Below, piece after piece: positions 1 to 8,062 of a stretch of DNA of 64,000 bases (position 1 is its first letter; every line of letters starts with the position of its first letter). The stretch is taken from assembly GCF_026932795.1 (NCBI RefSeq), contig NZ_JADPVH010000001.1, forward strand, positions 1 to 64,000, written 5' to 3'. The translations under genes were made by a program, and so were the position numbers. The DNA is from Paenarthrobacter sp. Z7-10 (GTDB taxonomy: Bacteria > Actinomycetota > Actinomycetes > Actinomycetales > Micrococcaceae). Below the pieces are notes generated by a model that saw only the letters and a program-made list of their open reading frames with translations, was not told the origin of the DNA and made no database searches.

Positions 1-68
1 GGAAGCAAATGGCCCGCGAGCACACCAACATCCAAAAGCTGACGCTGACCATCATCAATACCCTGCAT
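1..68 (-). CDS. IS1182-type transposase, N-terminal fragment cut by window edge
   Basis: Read leftward from the ATG at 66-68, the frame gives MQGIDDGQRQLLDVGVLAGH and continues off the window with no stop. This opening (MQG...Q.(E/Q)LLD......GHLL) resembles the start of IS1182-family DDE transposases in actinobacteria, as I remember them. Only 22 codons are visible, so no catalytic residue can be checked. If correct, one end of the insertion sequence lies within about 70-210, between this start and the end of the ASCH gene. I could not identify its terminal inverted repeat. Confidence 0.5.
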   Translation of the reverse strand, partial: MQGIDDGQRQLLDVGVLAGHLL

Positions 69-140
69 GAATCCAGTCTTCCGCAATCCCGGGAAACCGT
101 TCGAAGGCGCGCCTTAACGCCCCCGATTAATCAGCACCGT

Positions 141-185
141 CCTAGGCGAGGGGGCCCTAGGCGAGGGGGCGCTAGGGCGAGGAAG
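141..185. repeat. 15-bp tandem repeat, two exact copies plus one decayed copy
   Basis: CCTAGGCGAGGGGGC occurs at 141-155 and again at 156-170. A third, imperfect copy starts at 171. The array lies between the putative transposase start and the 3' end of the ASCH gene. It could be part of the insertion sequence end or simple slippage DNA. No function can be read from it. Confidence 0.8.
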
Positions 186-214
186 GGGGCCGGAGGGGTG
201 TGGGGTGGCCAGCC

Positions 215-661
215 TCAGCGCGGCAGGACGGTCAGCAGGCGGAACCGCTCCAGCACAGTCTCGGTAGCGTCGTTTACGGTGAATCCGGGATCGCCCATCG
301 CTTCGCGCATCTCGGGACTGTGCCAGTAATCCTCGTGGTCAGCCCGCCACTCGGCGATGCTGCGGTGACCCTCGCCCTCATCCAGGACGTGCTGCAGGTC
401 AACCTGTCCCAACGGCCTGACGTCCACGGCCGTCACCTCCAGTATCGCCACGTCCCGGCCTTGGGAGTCGATCACCACAGCTCGTTCGCCCACGACAGGC
501 AGTTCCTCGCCGCAGACTATATAATCGGCCACCAACCCTGTGGTGCTGGTCTTGACACCGGCCAGGATGGCAGCAACAAGCTTGTCGCGAAGCGGCCCGG
601 GAAATCCAAATTCCGCCTTGGGAAGCCGTGTGAGGTCCTGATCTGAGTAGTCTTCGCTCAT
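215..661 (-). CDS. ASCH domain-containing protein
   Basis: 148-residue soluble protein. The fold-defining pattern fits the ASCH domain (PUA-like, RNA-binding or RNA-processing related): FGFPGPLRDKLVAAIL near residues 18-33, a GxKTSTTGL loop, then GERAVVIDSQGRDVAILEV and the conserved terminal region with the YWHS and FTVND segments. Actinobacterial relatives are usually about 140-160 aa, so it looks complete. The reading frame is open up to 736, but the ATG at 661 (MSEDYSD) gives the usual family length and keeps the upstream palindromes non-coding. It is divergent from the exporter gene at 783, so the operators at 721-756 may affect both. The exact substrate is unknown. Confidence 0.8.
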   Translation of the reverse strand: MSEDYSDQDLTRLPKAEFGFPGPLRDKLVAAILAGVKTSTTGLVADYIVCGEELPVVGERAVVIDSQGRDVAILEVTAVDVRPLGQVDLQHVLDEGEGHRSIAEWRADHEDYWHSPEMREAMGDPGFTVNDATETVLERFRLLTVLPR

Positions 662-720
662 GGGTAAACAGTATCGGGAGCCACGCATGAGACGTGCGCT
701 ACGTTTGTTGCCAGGCAGCG

Positions 721-756
721 GTGAACGGTGGTTCACTGGGTGAACACTCGTTCACC
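721..756. promoter_or_regulatory. paired palindromic operators upstream of MFS-tetR
   Basis: Two adjacent inverted repeats share the half-site GTGAAC/GTTCAC: GTGAACGGTGGTTCAC at 721-736 and GGTGAACACTCGTTCACC at 739-756. Centres are 19 bp apart, about two helical turns. They sit 27 bp before the GTG of the exporter gene and cover the likely promoter. The obvious ligand is the TetR-family protein encoded at the end of the same operon (inference). A good Shine-Dalgarno (GGAGG, about 770-774) follows. Confidence 0.75.
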
Positions 757-782
757 ATCCACGTCGTTCCGGAGGCTATTCC

Positions 783-3143
783 GTGCCCGCGCACTCGGCT
801 AAAACTGCCACCCGCAGACCCACCCGCAGACCCACCGGCCTGATCATCGCCATCCTCTGCCTCTCCGGCACAGTGGTGGCGCTGCAGCAAACCATGGTCA
901 TTCCGCTACTGCCGGACTTCCCCAAGATCCTGGGCACGAGTCCGGACAATGTGTCCTGGCTGGTTACGGTGACGCTGCTGACCAGCGCGGTGGCCACGCC
1001 GATCGTCTCCCGACTGGCAGACATGTTCGGCAAGCGCCGAATGATGATCGTTGCCATGGTGATGATGGTGATCGGTTCCATCATCGCCGCCTCCGGCGGA
1101 AACTTCCTTACCCTGGTGGTGGGCCGGGCGTTCCAGGGCTTCGCCGCCTCGCTGATTCCGGTGGGGATCAGCATCATGCGCGACGAGCTGCCCAAGGAAA
1201 AGGTCGCCTCCGCCGTCGCCCTGATGAGTGCCACGCTGGGCATCGGCAGCGCGCTGGGCCTGCCGCTGTCCGGCGTTATCTACGAATCCCTGGGCTGGCA
1301 GGCCATCTTCTGGCTCTCCGCCGTCGTCGGCATCGCGCTGATCGTGGTAGTGCTCGCCGTCGTGCCCGAATCAGAAGTGCGCACCCGCGGAAGGTTCGAC
1401 TTCCTCGGCGCGGCCATGCTCTCGGTGGCCCTCACCACGCTGCTGCTGGCGATTTCCAAGGGCGGCAGCTGGGGCTGGACGAGTGAGCCCGTCATCCTGC
1501 TGTTCATCACTACCGCCGTGGTGCTGGCCGTCTGGTTCCCGTTCGAACTGCGCGTCAGCCAGCCCATGGTGGACCTGCGCACGTCCGCCCGGCGGCCGGT
1601 GCTGCTGACCAACATCGCCTCTATTCTGGTGGGCTTTTCGATGTACGCCAATATGCTCTCCACCACCCAGCAGCTCCAGATGCCGAAGATTTCCGGCTAT
1701 GGCTTCGGGCTGAGCGTGATCGTGGCAGGGCTCAGCATGGTTCCCTCCGGATTGGCGATGGTGGCGCTGGCCCCGATTTCTGCCGGGATCACGAAGCGGT
1801 TCGGCGCCAAAACCACGCTGATCATCGGCGCTCTGGTCCTGGCCGTGTCCTATGTGGCACGGGTGTTCCTGACCAGTGAGGTCTGGATGATCATTGTTGG
1901 TGCGATGGCGGTCAGCATGGGCACCGCGATCGCCTATGCGGCCATGCCGACCCTGATCATGCGTTCGGTACCGATTACGGAAACCGCCTCGGCGAACGGG
2001 CTCAACTCACTGCTGCGCGCGGTGGGTACGTCCACCGCATCCGCCACCGTGGCGGCCGTTCTGACCTCTGTCACGATGAATTACTCCGGCGTGACCCTGC
2101 CGACGCTGGATGCCTTCAAGGACATTTTCTGGTTCGCTGCGATTGCCGCACTGCTCTCAATTGGGGTCACGGTTTTCATTCCGAAGCTGCGTCCGGCAGT
2201 CATTGGGGGCCCCGCGCATACGGCAGCCGTGGTTGGGCCGCCGGTCGGGGAGCCGGTTCCCGCCGACGGTTCGGGCATGGCTGGAGTCAGGGCAGGAGCG
2301 GAGGCCACAGCAGGCACGACGACGGCGGGTGCAGGGTCCGCGGACACGCTGACGGGTGGCTCCGCGGCCGCGGCCACGACGGCGGCTGCAGGCTCCGCGC
2401 GCACGACGGGCGCGCTTTCGACGGTGGACGAGTCAAAGGGCAAGGCGGCAAAGCCGGCTGGCGTGCCGATGCCCGATGCCGCCGTCGCCGCCGTCGCAGC
2501 GCCCATCAGCACCTCTGCCGTCGGCCGCCACGAAGTGGTGGTTCGCGGAACGGTGGTTGGGGCCAGCCTGGGCCAGCACCGCCCCATCCGGAACGCTGTA
2601 GTGAGCGTGATGCATACGGATGGTGAGCCGGTCGACTGGAGCCGCGGTGACAATGACGGCAACTATTCACTGGTACTACCCGGTCCTGCACGTTATTTGG
2701 TGGTCTCCAGCGCGGATGGCTGGGCTCCGAAATCCCAGGTTCTGGAATTCAGCGATCCCGCCGGTCACCAACAGATCCTGCTGACCGAACGGCTCACGCT
2801 CTCGGGCCGGATCCGCGGTGATGGCCGTGCCCTGGAAAACGCCCTTGTCACCTTAACGAAACCAACTGGTGAGTTCCTGAACTGCACCTACAGCAATGCC
2901 GGGGGCCGGTTCGAGCTGCCGCTGCCCTCCGCCGGGCGCTACATCCTCAGCACGCTGGATCCGACCGGGCAGCATGCCCAGGCCCGGCAGATCCTGCTCG
3001 CGTCCCAATCCGCCGTCGTCGATTTTGACGCCCTGCAAGCGGAACCGCTGCAAGCGGACGCACCGCAATCCGACCCCCTGCAGGCCGACCCCACGGTCGC
3101 GCCGCCTGCCCACGCCGCGGCCTCAGCGTTGGCGGAACCATGA
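783..3143 (+). CDS. DHA2-type MFS exporter with C-terminal carboxypeptidase-regulatory-like extension
   Basis: 786 aa. Residues about 20-470 form a 14-helix MFS drug:H+ antiporter (DHA14/EmrB type) with the motif A-like loop RLADMFGKRR after helix 2 and an antiporter motif C-like GIGSALGLPLSG in helix 5. Residues about 475-575 are an Ala/Gly/Thr-rich linker. Then come two Ig/transthyretin-like carboxypeptidase-regulatory repeats (about 583-665, with DGNYSLVLPGPARYLV; about 667-745, with GGRFELPLPSAGRYIL). The tail is a QADPLQ-type repeat. Normal DHA2 proteins end near 480-520 aa. Start is GTG with GGAGG upstream. The gene overlaps tetR by 4 bp (ATGA), so the two are co-transcribed. The predicted even helix number puts the extra domains in the cytoplasm, which is odd for this fold. 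Confidence 0.9.
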   Translation: MPAHSAKTATRRPTRRPTGLIIAILCLSGTVVALQQTMVIPLLPDFPKILGTSPDNVSWLVTVTLLTSAVATPIVSRLADMFGKRRMMIVAMVMMVIGSIIAASGGNFLTLVVGRAFQGFAASLIPVGISIMRDELPKEKVASAVALMSATLGIGSALGLPLSGVIYESLGWQAIFWLSAVVGIALIVVVLAVVPESEVRTRGRFDFLGAAMLSVALTTLLLAISKGGSWGWTSEPVILLFITTAVVLAVWFPFELRVSQPMVDLRTSARRPVLLTNIASILVGFSMYANMLSTTQQLQMPKISGYGFGLSVIVAGLSMVPSGLAMVALAPISAGITKRFGAKTTLIIGALVLAVSYVARVFLTSEVWMIIVGAMAVSMGTAIAYAAMPTLIMRSVPITETASANGLNSLLRAVGTSTASATVAAVLTSVTMNYSGVTLPTLDAFKDIFWFAAIAALLSIGVTVFIPKLRPAVIGGPAHTAAVVGPPVGEPVPADGSGMAGVRAGAEATAGTTTAGAGSADTLTGGSAAAATTAAAGSARTTGALSTVDESKGKAAKPAGVPMPDAAVAAVAAPISTSAVGRHEVVVRGTVVGASLGQHRPIRNAVVSVMHTDGEPVDWSRGDNDGNYSLVLPGPARYLVVSSADGWAPKSQVLEFSDPAGHQQILLTERLTLSGRIRGDGRALENALVTLTKPTGEFLNCTYSNAGGRFELPLPSAGRYILSTLDPTGQHAQARQILLASQSAVVDFDALQAEPLQADAPQSDPLQADPTVAPPAHAAASALAEP

Positions 3144-3682
3144 TCGAGAATGCAACCCGCAGCGCCATCATTGGAGCGGGCCGCGAGCTCTTCGGCGAGC
3201 GCGGTTACACGGCCGTCACCATCAAGGATGTGGCCGCCCGTGCCGGATTCTCCCCGGCTATGGTGATGAAGGTGATGGGCAGCAAGGCCGATCTGTACGC
3301 GGTCTCGGCTCCCCCTGCCCCCGTCATGGACGACGGTGGCGGCGCGGATGAACCGGTGGGGTATCAACTCGTGCGCCGGCTCATTGCCCGCCGCGACAAC
3401 GGCGAAGCCGAACCTTGGGCAATGGCCCCGCTGCTGATCCAGCAGGCGCCGGACCCCGAGTCCACCCGCACCGAGCTGCGCCTGAAGTACGTCGGCTCCA
3501 TTGCCCGGCGGATCGGCGATGCGTCCCTGGACCAGCGCCGGGCCAACCTGGTGGTGTGCCTGCTGCTGGGACTGGGCGCCGGCATCCGTACCTTTGGGCT
3601 GCTCGGCACCGACGAGGCCGACGGCGAAGGCCTGATCCGCGAGTACGGCGCGCTGGTACAGGCGGTCGTCGACGCCGACTGA
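3140..3682 (+). CDS. TetR/AcrR family repressor of the upstream exporter
   Basis: 180 aa. The N-terminal helix-turn-helix (residues about 7-50: IIGAGRELFGERGYTAVTIKDVAARAGFS, split by the turn) is typical of TetR. The C-terminal ligand domain ends with helices of the TetR_C type. The HTH is followed by MVMKVMGSKADL, where family members normally have xxYYHFxxKxxL, a slight divergence. Its ATG overlaps the exporter stop (3140-3143), giving translational coupling. The most economical role is repression of the operon through the palindromes at 721-756, relieved by an exported compound (inference). Confidence 0.88.
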   Translation: MIENATRSAIIGAGRELFGERGYTAVTIKDVAARAGFSPAMVMKVMGSKADLYAVSAPPAPVMDDGGGADEPVGYQLVRRLIARRDNGEAEPWAMAPLLIQQAPDPESTRTELRLKYVGSIARRIGDASLDQRRANLVVCLLLGLGAGIRTFGLLGTDEADGEGLIREYGALVQAVVDAD

Positions 3683-3800
3683 TCCGGTGTGACAGGCGAT
3701 CCGGGACGCCGGCTGTTCCGCAACAGGCGCACAAGGCGCACAAGGCGCCCCTGTCTCTGTACGGGACGGTCGCGGGCAGGATCGGCAGCCAGACGAAACT

Positions 3801-4757
3801 CTATGCCAGCCGAATCACGAGGTCCGCCGCCGGCCGGGAGCGCAGGACCTGCCGGGCATTGTGCTCATCCGATCCCTCGGCCATGGCTTGGGCCGCCGGG
3901 ACGCTTTTCCCGAACTGGACGTGCCGGGCCGCCAGACGCTGCACGCGGACCGTGTCATCGGCTTCGAGGAACCAGCTTTCATCCAGCAACGTGCGGATAT
4001 TCTTCCAGCCGGGTTCGGTGGAAAGCAGGTAGTTGCCTTCAGTGATGACGACCGGGATCTCCCGGGGAACGGGGATCAGCGCCGCTATCGGCTCTTCAAT
4101 GTCCCGCCCGAATCCAGGCGCGTAGGTGACGGCTTCCCTCCGGTCGCGCAGGCGTTGCAGCAAATGGAGATACCCGTCGACATCGAAGGTGTCGATCGCC
4201 CCCCGGCGTTGCATTTGCCCGGGATCCGAAAGAACAGCGGTCGGAAGGTGAAAGCCGTCCATGGGCACGACGATGGCGGTCTCCTTGCCCAACTCTGCGG
4301 CGAGGTCCTCGGCAATGGTGGATTTTCCGGCCCCCGGAGCCCCGGTAATTCCCACCAGCACCCGTCCTCCGGGCTTCGGCAGGCTCCGGAGACGTTGGCA
4401 AAGAACGGTCAGGTCGTCCACAACAGTCAGCGTTTCCTGCCCAGCTTCGTCGATCATGATCCCATTGTCCGCTGGACGGAGCCATGTCAGCGCCGATCCC
4501 TCGCCCTCGACCAGGTCCGCGAGTGCGGCGTTAAAGCGCGCACCGTAGTCGGCGGTGATGTGCGTCCGAAACGCTTCCTCGTCGCCGTATATTTCGAAAA
4601 CAACATATTCGCGCGGATTGGCCTCGCGCACGTAGGGGCTGAAGAGCACGTTCCCGCGCTCCTGCCGTACCTGCCGCGTCAGTTCCCGCATGAGCTCCGC
4701 CACCCGATGCTCGCAGCCCTGCTTCACCGTAAATTCGGCGTACAGGGTTTTTCTCAC
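3801..4757 (-). CDS. ABM-domain / P-loop sugar or nucleoside kinase fusion (FrcK-like)
   Basis: 318 aa. Residues 1-95 look like an antibiotic-biosynthesis-monooxygenase (ABM/YgiN) ferredoxin-like domain (VRKTLYAEFTVKQG, YVVFEIYGDEEAF). Residues about 130-318 are a phosphoribulokinase/uridine-kinase-like P-loop kinase with Walker A GITGAPGAGKST (Lys145), VVPMDGFHLP, RRGAIDTFD and VVITEGNYLL. This kinase type accompanies fructose ABC transporters (FrcK in the Sinorhizobium frcBCAK operon, from memory). Start GTG at 4755-4757 is set by GGAGGTAAC just upstream and overlaps the pfkB stop (GTGA). The open frame extends to 4889 but lies inside pfkB. The fusion is unusual, and the substrate is unproven. 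Confidence 0.85.
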   Translation of the reverse strand: MRKTLYAEFTVKQGCEHRVAELMRELTRQVRQERGNVLFSPYVREANPREYVVFEIYGDEEAFRTHITADYGARFNAALADLVEGEGSALTWLRPADNGIMIDEAGQETLTVVDDLTVLCQRLRSLPKPGGRVLVGITGAPGAGKSTIAEDLAAELGKETAIVVPMDGFHLPTAVLSDPGQMQRRGAIDTFDVDGYLHLLQRLRDRREAVTYAPGFGRDIEEPIAALIPVPREIPVVITEGNYLLSTEPGWKNIRTLLDESWFLEADDTVRVQRLAARHVQFGKSVPAAQAMAEGSDEHNARQVLRSRPAADLVIRLA

Positions 4758-5689
4758 GGCGTTACCTCCGCAGGGTGTGGGGTGTTGTCTGTTGCGGGCT
4801 CGTCCGAGTGGGGGATCTGAAGCAGGGCGCCGTGGCTGCGGCAGGTTGCTGCGGCCACCGCCATGGCGGAGGTAAGCAGGTCCATCCATAAGAGGCTTGT
4901 GGCGGGTATTTCTGCCAGCAGATCCTTGACAGTGGAGGCCAAGGTGGCGTCCCCGGCCCCCATGGTATCGATCACGGGCCCCGGCAGCACGGCCACGGGC
5001 TGGCTTATCCGCAGCCCGGCAGCCGTTGCGATAAAGGCCCCGGCGGATCCGGTCGTGGCCAGAACGTGTCCCGCCCCGGCCAGCAGAAGGGCATCGGCCA
5101 TCGCTGTTGCATCCGCCGCGCCAAGCAGCACCGCATCTTCCTCACTGATTTTCGTCAGCAGCGACCGGGCGGCTATCCGTTCAAAGTTCGAGGTGAACGC
5201 CCGGGCGTCCCGGAGCAATGCCGGCCGGGGATTTGGATCCACGATCAGGCGTGACCTGGGCTCGGGGACCGCCGCTTCCAGTTGCGCCACCTGTCCCGGA
5301 TTGTCGAAAGGAAAGGAACTGATGACGACGACGTCGGCCGCGGCCAGGGCCTGCTGTTCGGCTTCGCCGTACTGCACCTCACGGCGAACCGCCGCAGGAT
5401 TAAAGCTGTAGCTTGGCTCTCCGTTGATCCGACGGGAGACAGCCCGCGACGTTCCCAGTTCACCGATGGTGGCCAGCAGGGAGACATGGTGGTCCTGCAG
5501 GAATGCTCGGATCGAGCGTCCGCCATTGTCATCGCCGATGACCGCAATCAGGGTGACGGCAATGCCCAGTCTCGCCAGGCCAACGGCGACGTTCAGGCCG
5601 GCACCTTCCACATAGTCGATGGATCCATGTGGAGAATCGATCTCATCGATCAGGGCATCGCCTATTACGACAGCTGAGCAGGAGGGCAT
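4754..5689 (-). CDS. PfkB-family carbohydrate kinase
   Basis: 311 aa, a normal length for ribokinase/fructokinase proteins. N-terminal GDALIDEI, the sugar-binding stretch GLNVAVGLARLG, and the C-terminal signature DTMGAGDATLAS with the catalytic Asp in GAGD are all present. It phosphorylates a sugar with ATP. In this context (FrcBCA-type importer, SDR polyol dehydrogenase) fructose or a related ketose is likely, but this is inference. The ATG at 5689 has AGGA six bases upstream. Second gene of a leftward operon behind the LacI gene, it overlaps the ABM-kinase gene by 4 bp. Confidence 0.9.
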   Translation of the reverse strand: MPSCSAVVIGDALIDEIDSPHGSIDYVEGAGLNVAVGLARLGIAVTLIAVIGDDNGGRSIRAFLQDHHVSLLATIGELGTSRAVSRRINGEPSYSFNPAAVRREVQYGEAEQQALAAADVVVISSFPFDNPGQVAQLEAAVPEPRSRLIVDPNPRPALLRDARAFTSNFERIAARSLLTKISEEDAVLLGAADATAMADALLLAGAGHVLATTGSAGAFIATAAGLRISQPVAVLPGPVIDTMGAGDATLASTVKDLLAEIPATSLLWMDLLTSAMAVAAATCRSHGALLQIPHSDEPATDNTPHPAEVTP

Positions 5690-5756
5690 AGGGGGTCCTT
5701 CATAGTTTCGTCCGGAGGTACGCTGGGTGATTTTTGCCGCACGCTTACTGCTTCAG

Positions 5757-6815
5757 CTACTGCTGCGGCCGAAGCTCCCCGGATCCGCGCTGGATCAGTT
5801 CGGAGGGAACGGTGTAAGTTATGGCCTTGCTCTGGTCACCATCGATGCGGGCCAGAATACGTTGGGCTGCCAGAGTCCCAAGCCGCTCCGGATGCTGGGC
5901 CACAACTGTGACGCCGGGGTCCAGCAGGTCGAAGAGGGAATAGTCATCAAAACCCACCAGTGCCACCCGATGGTTCGCGCCGCGGTCACGCAGCGCGCGG
6001 ATGACGCCGAGGGTGACAAGGTTCTGACTGGAAAAAACCGCCGTGGGAGGCTCTTCGGAAGACAGCAGTTCGATGGTCGCCCGGTAGGCCGATTCCTCGT
6101 TGTGCAGACCTTCCACGACGGGCAGGCCGGCGGTTGCGACTCCGGCGTGTCCCAACTCCTTCATGAAACCGTCCCGCCGCAGCTTCGCCGTCTGGATATC
6201 GGGGCGGTCGCCCAAATATGCCAGCCGTCGATGGCCGTGGGCCAGAAGATGGCGCGCGGCTCCCGCTGCACCCTCGGTATTGTCCGTCATGACAGTGTCG
6301 GCTTCGATACCCACCGGCTCGCGGTCGATGAAAACCAATGGCAGGTTTCGATTTATTTCGGGCAGCAGGTACGCCTGGCTTTTAGCGGCGGTGGTCAGGA
6401 TAAGACCATCGACGCGACGGCGCAGAAAAGTGCTCACCAATGGTCTTTCGCGTTCCGCTTCGTCATCCAGGCTGGAGGCAAAGACTGCTATTCCACGCAC
6501 GATGGCTGCATCTTCAATGGCTCTGTGGATTTCCGCGCTGAAGGGGTTTGACACGCTTGCCAGCAGGAGACCCAAGGACAGGGTCTGGCGTCCGGTGCGG
6601 CGCAGGCTGCCAGCAGCCATGTCCAACTGGTAGTTCAGCTGACGGGTAGCCTCCAGCACCTTTTGCTGGGTCGCCTCAGAGACGCCCGGTTCTTTGTTCA
6701 TGACCCGGGAAACGGTCTTAATGCCCACACCTGCCAAGGCGGCTACGTGCTTCATGGTGGGCCGCCGATCAGGCTGGGCGGAGTCAGACTGATAACGGTC
6801 GGACATCGTTGTCAC
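5757..6815 (-). CDS. LacI-family transcriptional regulator of the sugar locus
   Basis: 352 aa. N-terminal LacI HTH (MKHVAALAGVGIKTVSRVMN) followed by the hinge helix and a periplasmic-binding-protein-like sugar domain (VDGLILTTA, TDNTEGAAGAARHL, VGFDDYSLFDLLDPGVTVV). The frame is open from 6833, but GGAG at 6823-6826 precedes the GTG at 6815 by 7 bases, so that start is preferred. It heads an operon with pfkB and the ABM-kinase and is divergent from frcBCA. It probably represses both sides through the palindrome at 6879-6892. A near-identical half-matching palindrome (GACATCGTTGTC, 6802-6813) overlaps its own start, suggesting autoregulation. Confidence 0.92.
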   Translation of the reverse strand: MTTMSDRYQSDSAQPDRRPTMKHVAALAGVGIKTVSRVMNKEPGVSEATQQKVLEATRQLNYQLDMAAGSLRRTGRQTLSLGLLLASVSNPFSAEIHRAIEDAAIVRGIAVFASSLDDEAERERPLVSTFLRRRVDGLILTTAAKSQAYLLPEINRNLPLVFIDREPVGIEADTVMTDNTEGAAGAARHLLAHGHRRLAYLGDRPDIQTAKLRRDGFMKELGHAGVATAGLPVVEGLHNEESAYRATIELLSSEEPPTAVFSSQNLVTLGVIRALRDRGANHRVALVGFDDYSLFDLLDPGVTVVAQHPERLGTLAAQRILARIDGDQSKAITYTVPSELIQRGSGELRPQQ

Positions 6816-6843
6816 GATTGTGCTCCTTGTCACTATTTGTTCT

Positions 6844-6892
6844 TGACTCTACCGGGTGATCTTGGTTACATGGTAACTGACAACGTTGTCAG
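6844..6892 (+). promoter_or_regulatory. sigma-70-like promoter with LacI operator at +1
   Basis: A -35 TTGACT (6844-6849), 17-bp spacer and -10 TTACAT (6867-6872) are followed at the expected start point by the perfect 14-bp palindrome TGACAACGTTGTCA (6879-6892), with the central CG typical of LacI-family operators. A repressor bound here would block transcription of frcB-frcC-frcA-SDR. The regulator is almost certainly the divergent LacI gene (inference). Confidence 0.8.
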
Positions 6893-6926
6893 GCCAAAGA
6901 GCCGCAGACACTTTTTAGGAGATTCA

Positions 6927-8048
6927 ATGTTGAGTTCCACCTTTCGGATTACACCCGCGAAGCGCATGCTCGCCGTCAGTGCGGCTCTGACGATCGGCGC
7001 CCTGTCTTTGACCGCCTGCAGCGATCCTTCAACCGCCGGTTCCGGGTCAGGTTCCGGCGCCGCCGGCGGCCCCATCGGTGTTTCCCTGATCGTGAAGACC
7101 ACGACGAACCCGTACTTTGTCGCGATGGAAGATGCCGCTAAAACCCAGGCAGCCAAAGACGGCGTCAAGCTGACTCTGGCCGCGGGGAAAAAGGACGGCG
7201 ACGCGACCACGCAAATCCAAGCCATTGAAGACTCCATCTCACGTGGTGACAAGGGGATCCTCATCACCCCGACGGACGACACCGTTAATTCCGCCATTTC
7301 CAAGGCTCGAAAAGCCGGCCTGCTGGTCATCGCCCTGGACACTGCTCCGAATCCAGCCGACGCCGTGGATATCACGTTCGCCACCGACAACCGGGCCGCG
7401 GGCGTAGCCATCGGAAAGTACGCTGCAGCCAAGCTCGACGGTAAAAAGGCCGTTATCGGCATGGTGGACCTGTTCAGCAACCAGGTGGCCAGCGTCGACT
7501 ACGACCGCGACCAGGGGTTCCTTGCCGGCCTGGGCATCGAACTCAATGACAAGAACAAGAACGGCGACGAAGCCCAAACGGGCAAGTACACCGGAGGCAA
7601 GGGCGGGGAGTACGAAATCGCCGGCAACCAGGCATCCAACGGTGACCAGGCCGACGGCCGCACCGCGATGGAAACCCTGCTGTCCAAGAACCCGAACATC
7701 AACCTCGTCTACGCCATCAACGAACCCGCCGCGTATGGCGCCTACCAGGCACTCCAGGCCGCCGGGAAGGAAAAGAGCGCGATGATCGTCACCATTGACG
7801 GCGGATGTACCGGGGTCAAGGAAGTCAATCAAGGCATCTTTGCGGCCACCAGTCAGCAGTACCCGTCGAAAATGGCTCAGCTCGGCATGGACGCCATCGT
7901 CAAGCTCGCCAAAACCGGTGAAAAGCCTGCGGTGACCGCCGGCCTGGACTTCTTCAACACCGGTTCCAAGCTGGTGACGGACAACGCCGTCGCGGGCCTG
8001 CCGAGCATCACCAGCGCCGAGGGCGCCAAGGTCTGCTGGGGCAAGTAG
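6927..8048 (+). CDS. frcB: sugar ABC transporter substrate-binding lipoprotein (FrcB-like)
   Basis: 373 aa. Lipoprotein signal peptide with lipobox LTAC at about residue 31, a Ser/Gly-rich spacer, then a type-I periplasmic-binding fold: GVSLIVKTTTNPYF, GILITPTDDTVNSAISKARKAGLLVIALDTAP, GRTAMETLLSKNPNINLVYAINEP, TIDGGCTGVKEV. This matches the RbsB/FrcB cluster for fructose, ribose and mannose. The ATG at 6927 has AGGAGA upstream. It is the first gene of the frcBCA operon. The extra GGKGGEYEIAGNQASNGDQADG segment is also seen in FrcB proteins as I recall. The exact sugar is inferred from FrcC/FrcA and kinase context. Confidence 0.88.
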   Translation: MLSSTFRITPAKRMLAVSAALTIGALSLTACSDPSTAGSGSGSGAAGGPIGVSLIVKTTTNPYFVAMEDAAKTQAAKDGVKLTLAAGKKDGDATTQIQAIEDSISRGDKGILITPTDDTVNSAISKARKAGLLVIALDTAPNPADAVDITFATDNRAAGVAIGKYAAAKLDGKKAVIGMVDLFSNQVASVDYDRDQGFLAGLGIELNDKNKNGDEAQTGKYTGGKGGEYEIAGNQASNGDQADGRTAMETLLSKNPNINLVYAINEPAAYGAYQALQAAGKEKSAMIVTIDGGCTGVKEVNQGIFAATSQQYPSKMAQLGMDAIVKLAKTGEKPAVTAGLDFFNTGSKLVTDNAVAGLPSITSAEGAKVCWGK

Positions 8049-8062
8049 CTTCCCGTTCCTAC

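Noticed and set aside
200-646. Rightward open frame opposite the ASCH gene
   Set aside because: Antisense shadow: composition follows the codon structure of the ASCH gene on the other strand, and the ASCH motifs are clear.
6663-6926. N-terminal extension of the FrcB-like protein
   Set aside because: It crosses the promoter, operator and divergent lacI start; the lipoprotein signal begins at the ATG at 6927 with AGGAGA.
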